From NCBI RefSeq assembly GCF_002159185.1, contig NZ_NFHD01000009.1:1-64000 (forward strand): a DNA stretch of 64,000 bases, written 5' to 3'. Under the pieces are notes generated by a model. The model was not told the origin of the DNA and did not search any database. It saw only the letters and a program-made list of their open reading frames with translations. Positions 62,972 through 64,000 of this stretch are shown one piece after another. The translations under genes were made by a program, and so were the position numbers. The stretch comes from Gemmiger sp. An87. GTDB taxonomy: Bacteria; Bacillota; Clostridia; Oscillospirales; Ruminococcaceae. Each line of letters starts with the position of its first letter. Positions within the stretch are counted from its first letter, which is position 1.

Positions 62972-63384
62972 TTCGATTGCGGCAGCCGGAGGTGCTGCTG
63001 CTGGGATTGTGGTTTGGGCTGATGCACGATCCTTTGGGTGTTTTGCGAATCAGCCTTTTGTGTTCACTGCTTCACGAGAGCGGGCACATTGCAGCCTGGG
63101 TTATTTTTACCGGAACACTGCCGGTGTTGGAGCTTTCGCCCGGCGGAATTGGGTTGTGCCTGGGGAACGCCCGGCTTTCTCCCTGTAAGGAAGGAGTCCT
63201 GGCTGCTGCCGGTCCGTCGGTCAATCTGATTGCAGCCGGAGCGGCGTATCTGTGGATGCATCAAAGCGCCAGCTACTGGGGATGGTTCTTTCTGGGAACA
63301 AACCTTCTGGTGGGTGGTTTTAATCTGCTGCCGGTGGGCCCACTGGACGGCAAACGCATCTGGAATAATTTCTTTGGCGGATAA
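62968..63384 (+). CDS. M50-family intramembrane metalloprotease (SpoIVFB-like, short)
   Basis: The 138-residue membrane protein has the zinc motif LLHESGHIA (HExxH, about 32-36) and the third ligand region NLLPVGPLDGKRIW (about 121-133). SpoIVFB proteins are usually 280-290 residues; here only the catalytic core is present and the chain ends right after the LDG motif, without the CBS domain. In sporulating Firmicutes the pair with the M23 protein would process pro-sigma-K; whether this organism sporulates is not shown here. Confidence 0.85.
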   Translation: MIRLRQPEVLLLGLWFGLMHDPLGVLRISLLCSLLHESGHIAAWVIFTGTLPVLELSPGGIGLCLGNARLSPCKEGVLAAAGPSVNLIAAGAAYLWMHQSASYWGWFFLGTNLLVGGFNLLPVGPLDGKRIWNNFFGG

Positions 63385-63385
63385 A

Positions 63386-63414
63386 TTGCATTTCCGGCGC
63401 AAATCGGTTAAAAT
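63386..63414 (+). promoter_or_regulatory. Promoter of the radical SAM gene at 63451
   Basis: TTGCAT and TAAAAT are spaced by 17 nt, 36 nt before the start codon. Confidence 0.75.
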
Positions 63415-63450
63415 GAACTGTAACATTCAAATTGCAAAGGAATGAAGCAA

Positions 63451-64000
63451 GTGTTTGATCCGAAATTGAAGGAGGCCCTGGCACGGGTGCAGAAGCCCGG
63501 CCGCTATACCGGCGGCGAGCCCGGGTGCATTATAAAAAACAAAGAGGATGTGGACCTTCGGTTTGCATTCTGCTTCCCGGACACCTACGAGGTGGGCATG
63601 TCCTTTCTGGGCATGAAGATTCTGTATGAGCTGCTGAACGAGCACCCCAACTGGTGGTGCGAGCGTGCCTTCATGCCCTGGCTGGACATGAAGCAGGAGA
63701 TGGAGCGGCTGCATATTCCCACCTATGCGCTGGAGAGCAAGGACCCCCTGACAGCGTTTGACATTGTGGGTTTTACTCTGCAGTACGAGCTGTCCTACAC
63801 CAATATTCTGGCCATGCTGGATCTGGCGGGCATCCCCCTGTACAGCAAGGACCGGGACGAAAGCTGGCCCCTGATAGTGGCTGGTGGCCCCTGTGTGTGC
63901 AACGCGGAGCCCATTGCCGACTTCATCGATATGATGATGCTGGGCGAGGGTGAGCTGCAGCTGCCCGAGGTGTGTGCCACTGTGGAGCAGGCCAAGAAGG
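63451..64000 (+). CDS. B12-binding-type radical SAM protein (TIGR03960 family), 5' part
   Basis: The frame is open to the window edge (about 183 codons). The N-terminus (KPGRYTGGEPGCIIKN, FCFPDTYEVGMSFLGMKILYE, GGPCVCNAEPIADFID near residue 145, MMLGEGE) matches the family of uncharacterised radical SAM proteins with a cobalamin-binding-like domain; the cluster motif lies beyond the window. A GTG at 63451 with AAAGGA 9 nt upstream is preferred over the ATG at 63442, which is too close. In Clostridia these genes are usually followed by a DUF2344 gene and ribonuclease G, which I would expect next. Confidence 0.85.
   Translation, partial: MFDPKLKEALARVQKPGRYTGGEPGCIIKNKEDVDLRFAFCFPDTYEVGMSFLGMKILYELLNEHPNWWCERAFMPWLDMKQEMERLHIPTYALESKDPLTAFDIVGFTLQYELSYTNILAMLDLAGIPLYSKDRDESWPLIVAGGPCVCNAEPIADFIDMMMLGEGELQLPEVCATVEQAKK

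Noticed and set aside
1-64000. CRISPR arrays, insertion sequences and prophage genes
   Set aside because: No regularly spaced repeats, transposase-like or phage structural proteins were found on reading through the window.

Overview
The window looks like a chromosomal segment of a low-abundance-of-repeats, moderately high-GC (by eye high fifties percent, not computed) anaerobic Firmicute of the class Clostridia, probably Oscillospiraceae/Ruminococcaceae. The support is a Gram-positive-type PolC, a TPP riboswitch with intrinsic terminator, SepF/YlmH/DivIVA, sigma-A promoters with TTGACA/TATAAT-like boxes, strong AGGAGG ribosome binding sites and many oxygen-sensitive Fe-S and radical SAM enzymes. 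The genus is inference only.

Positions 1-18,200 are accessory and metabolic, bounded by tRNA-Leu(CAG) at the left and tRNA-Ala(CGC) at the right. Left to right: a molybdenum hydroxylase remnant (Fe-S subunit intact, large subunit truncated); a minus-strand operon controlled by a TPP riboswitch that contains the four ykoFEDC thiamine/HMP transport genes followed by an unusual radical SAM protein and a small split-barrel-like protein; a tyrosine phosphatase; a block of oxidoreductases (CMD-cupin fusion, Fe-S aldo/keto reductase, SDR) with LysR and MerR-like regulators; a truncated GH3 glycosidase; a GNAT acetyltransferase; and a divergent aldo/keto reductase-LysR pair with a palindromic operator.

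Positions 18,300-64,000 are mostly core genome. They hold an rRNA/tRNA methyltransferase; a Spo0A-like protein with a dead receiver overlapped by a soluble histidine kinase; the pyrH-frr-uppS-cdsA-dxr-rseP-ispG-polC operon (nucleotide, translation, undecaprenyl/phospholipid/isoprenoid synthesis and replication); rluA-type synthase divergent from radC-uvrB-uvrA; a two-component system with an FtsX-type ABC exporter; miaB-ymcA-like-mutS-mutL-miaA; an HlyD-like protein; the cell-division/envelope run sepF-ylmH-divIVA-lspA-rluD-HAD-split transketolase; a ComEA-like protein with polyphosphate kinase; and an M23-M50 peptidase pair like SpoIVFA/SpoIVFB, followed by the start of a B12-binding-type radical SAM gene that runs off the window.

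The most promising lead is the thiamine-regulated operon at 2,885-8,314: a radical SAM enzyme with CX8CX2C cysteine spacing and a possible flavin-type split barrel are co-transcribed with a thiamine-precursor transporter, which suggests an unassigned step in thiamine salvage or modification. Second is the Spo0A-like protein whose receiver has lost three of the conserved phosphorylation residues. No CRISPR array, insertion sequence or prophage was seen.
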